Part shown: one piece after another, positions 6,751-6,805 of the stretch
How the letters are laid out: each line of letters starts with the position of its first letter
Position numbering within the stretch: the stretch's first letter is position 1
NCBI GenBank assembly: GCA_964581095.1
Contig: CAZONK010000183.1
Coordinates: 1-6,805, forward strand
From: SZUA-230 sp964581095
GTDB taxonomy: Bacteria > Bacteroidota > Bacteroidia > Cytophagales > Cyclobacteriaceae
Reading direction: 5' to 3'
Length of the DNA: 6,805 nucleotides
The notes under the pieces: generated by a model
Databases searched by the model: none
What the model saw: only the letters and a program-made list of their open reading frames with translations
What the model was told of the DNA's origin: nothing
Made by a program: the position numbers and the translations under genes

Positions 6751-6805
6751 GGTGCTGTGGCCGAGTGGCTAGGCGGAGGTCTGCAAAACCTTATACAGCG
6801 GTTCG
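6751..6805 (+). tRNA. tRNA-Cys (GCA), 3' end cut by window edge
   Basis: The 5' acceptor strand is GGTGCTG (6751-6757). The D arm is GCC (6760-6762) paired with GGC (6772-6774), around the loop GAGTGGCTA. The anticodon stem GAGGT (6776-6780) pairs with ACCTT (6788-6792), including one G-T pair. The loop CTGCAAA places the anticodon GCA at 6783-6785, which reads cysteine codons. A four-base variable region and the T stem AGCGG followed by TTCG are visible before the window ends. The 3' T-stem strand, acceptor strand and discriminator base lie outside, so the acceptor pairing cannot be checked. Confidence 0.93.

Noticed and set aside
1..6805. Mobile element, CRISPR array, or defence/toxin module
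   Set aside because: I saw no transposase, integrase, regularly spaced repeats, terminal inverted repeats or toxin-antitoxin-like gene pair; all recognisable genes are metabolic, respiratory or lipid-related.

Overview
The window looks like a chromosomal segment of a Bacteroidota bacterium. Four things point that way: an alternative complex III (ACIII) operon with a Tat-type molybdopterin-like ActB and a six-heme ActA; promoters of the Bacteroidota form TTTG-N19-TAnnTTTG; AT-rich leaders with no recognisable Shine-Dalgarno sequence; and a low-GC base composition. I cannot place it below phylum level from this sequence alone.

Layout. On the minus strand, running off the left edge, are the first two genes of the ACIII operon. 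actA (2641 down to 1364) encodes a membrane-bound multiheme cytochrome c. actB (1326 down to beyond base 1) encodes the large molybdopterin-oxidoreductase-like, iron-sulfur subunit, of which 442 N-terminal residues are visible. A near-perfect promoter for this operon sits just upstream of actA. A 317-base divergent intergenic region follows. On the plus strand come a 138-residue helical protein of unknown function (2959-3375) with a strong intrinsic terminator (3398-3437); a PlsC-type membrane acyltransferase (3564-4682); an 8-base gap and a 56-residue two-helix membrane protein (4691-4861); a compact alpha-glucan phosphorylase (5067-6674); and the first 55 bases of a tRNA-Cys(GCA) cut by the right edge.

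How the parts relate. ActA and ActB belong to one respiratory complex, which oxidises menaquinol and passes electrons to a cytochrome c or directly to a terminal oxidase. The acyltransferase and the small membrane protein probably form a two-gene transcription unit acting on membrane lipids. The phosphorylase acts in storage-glucan breakdown and seems to be transcribed separately. The plus-strand genes show no evident functional link to ACIII.

I found no mobile element, CRISPR array or defence module, and no sign of a previously undescribed multi-gene system. The most open points are the unknown 138-residue protein, the small membrane protein coupled to the acyltransferase, and the acyltransferase's HX5D motif and TTG start.
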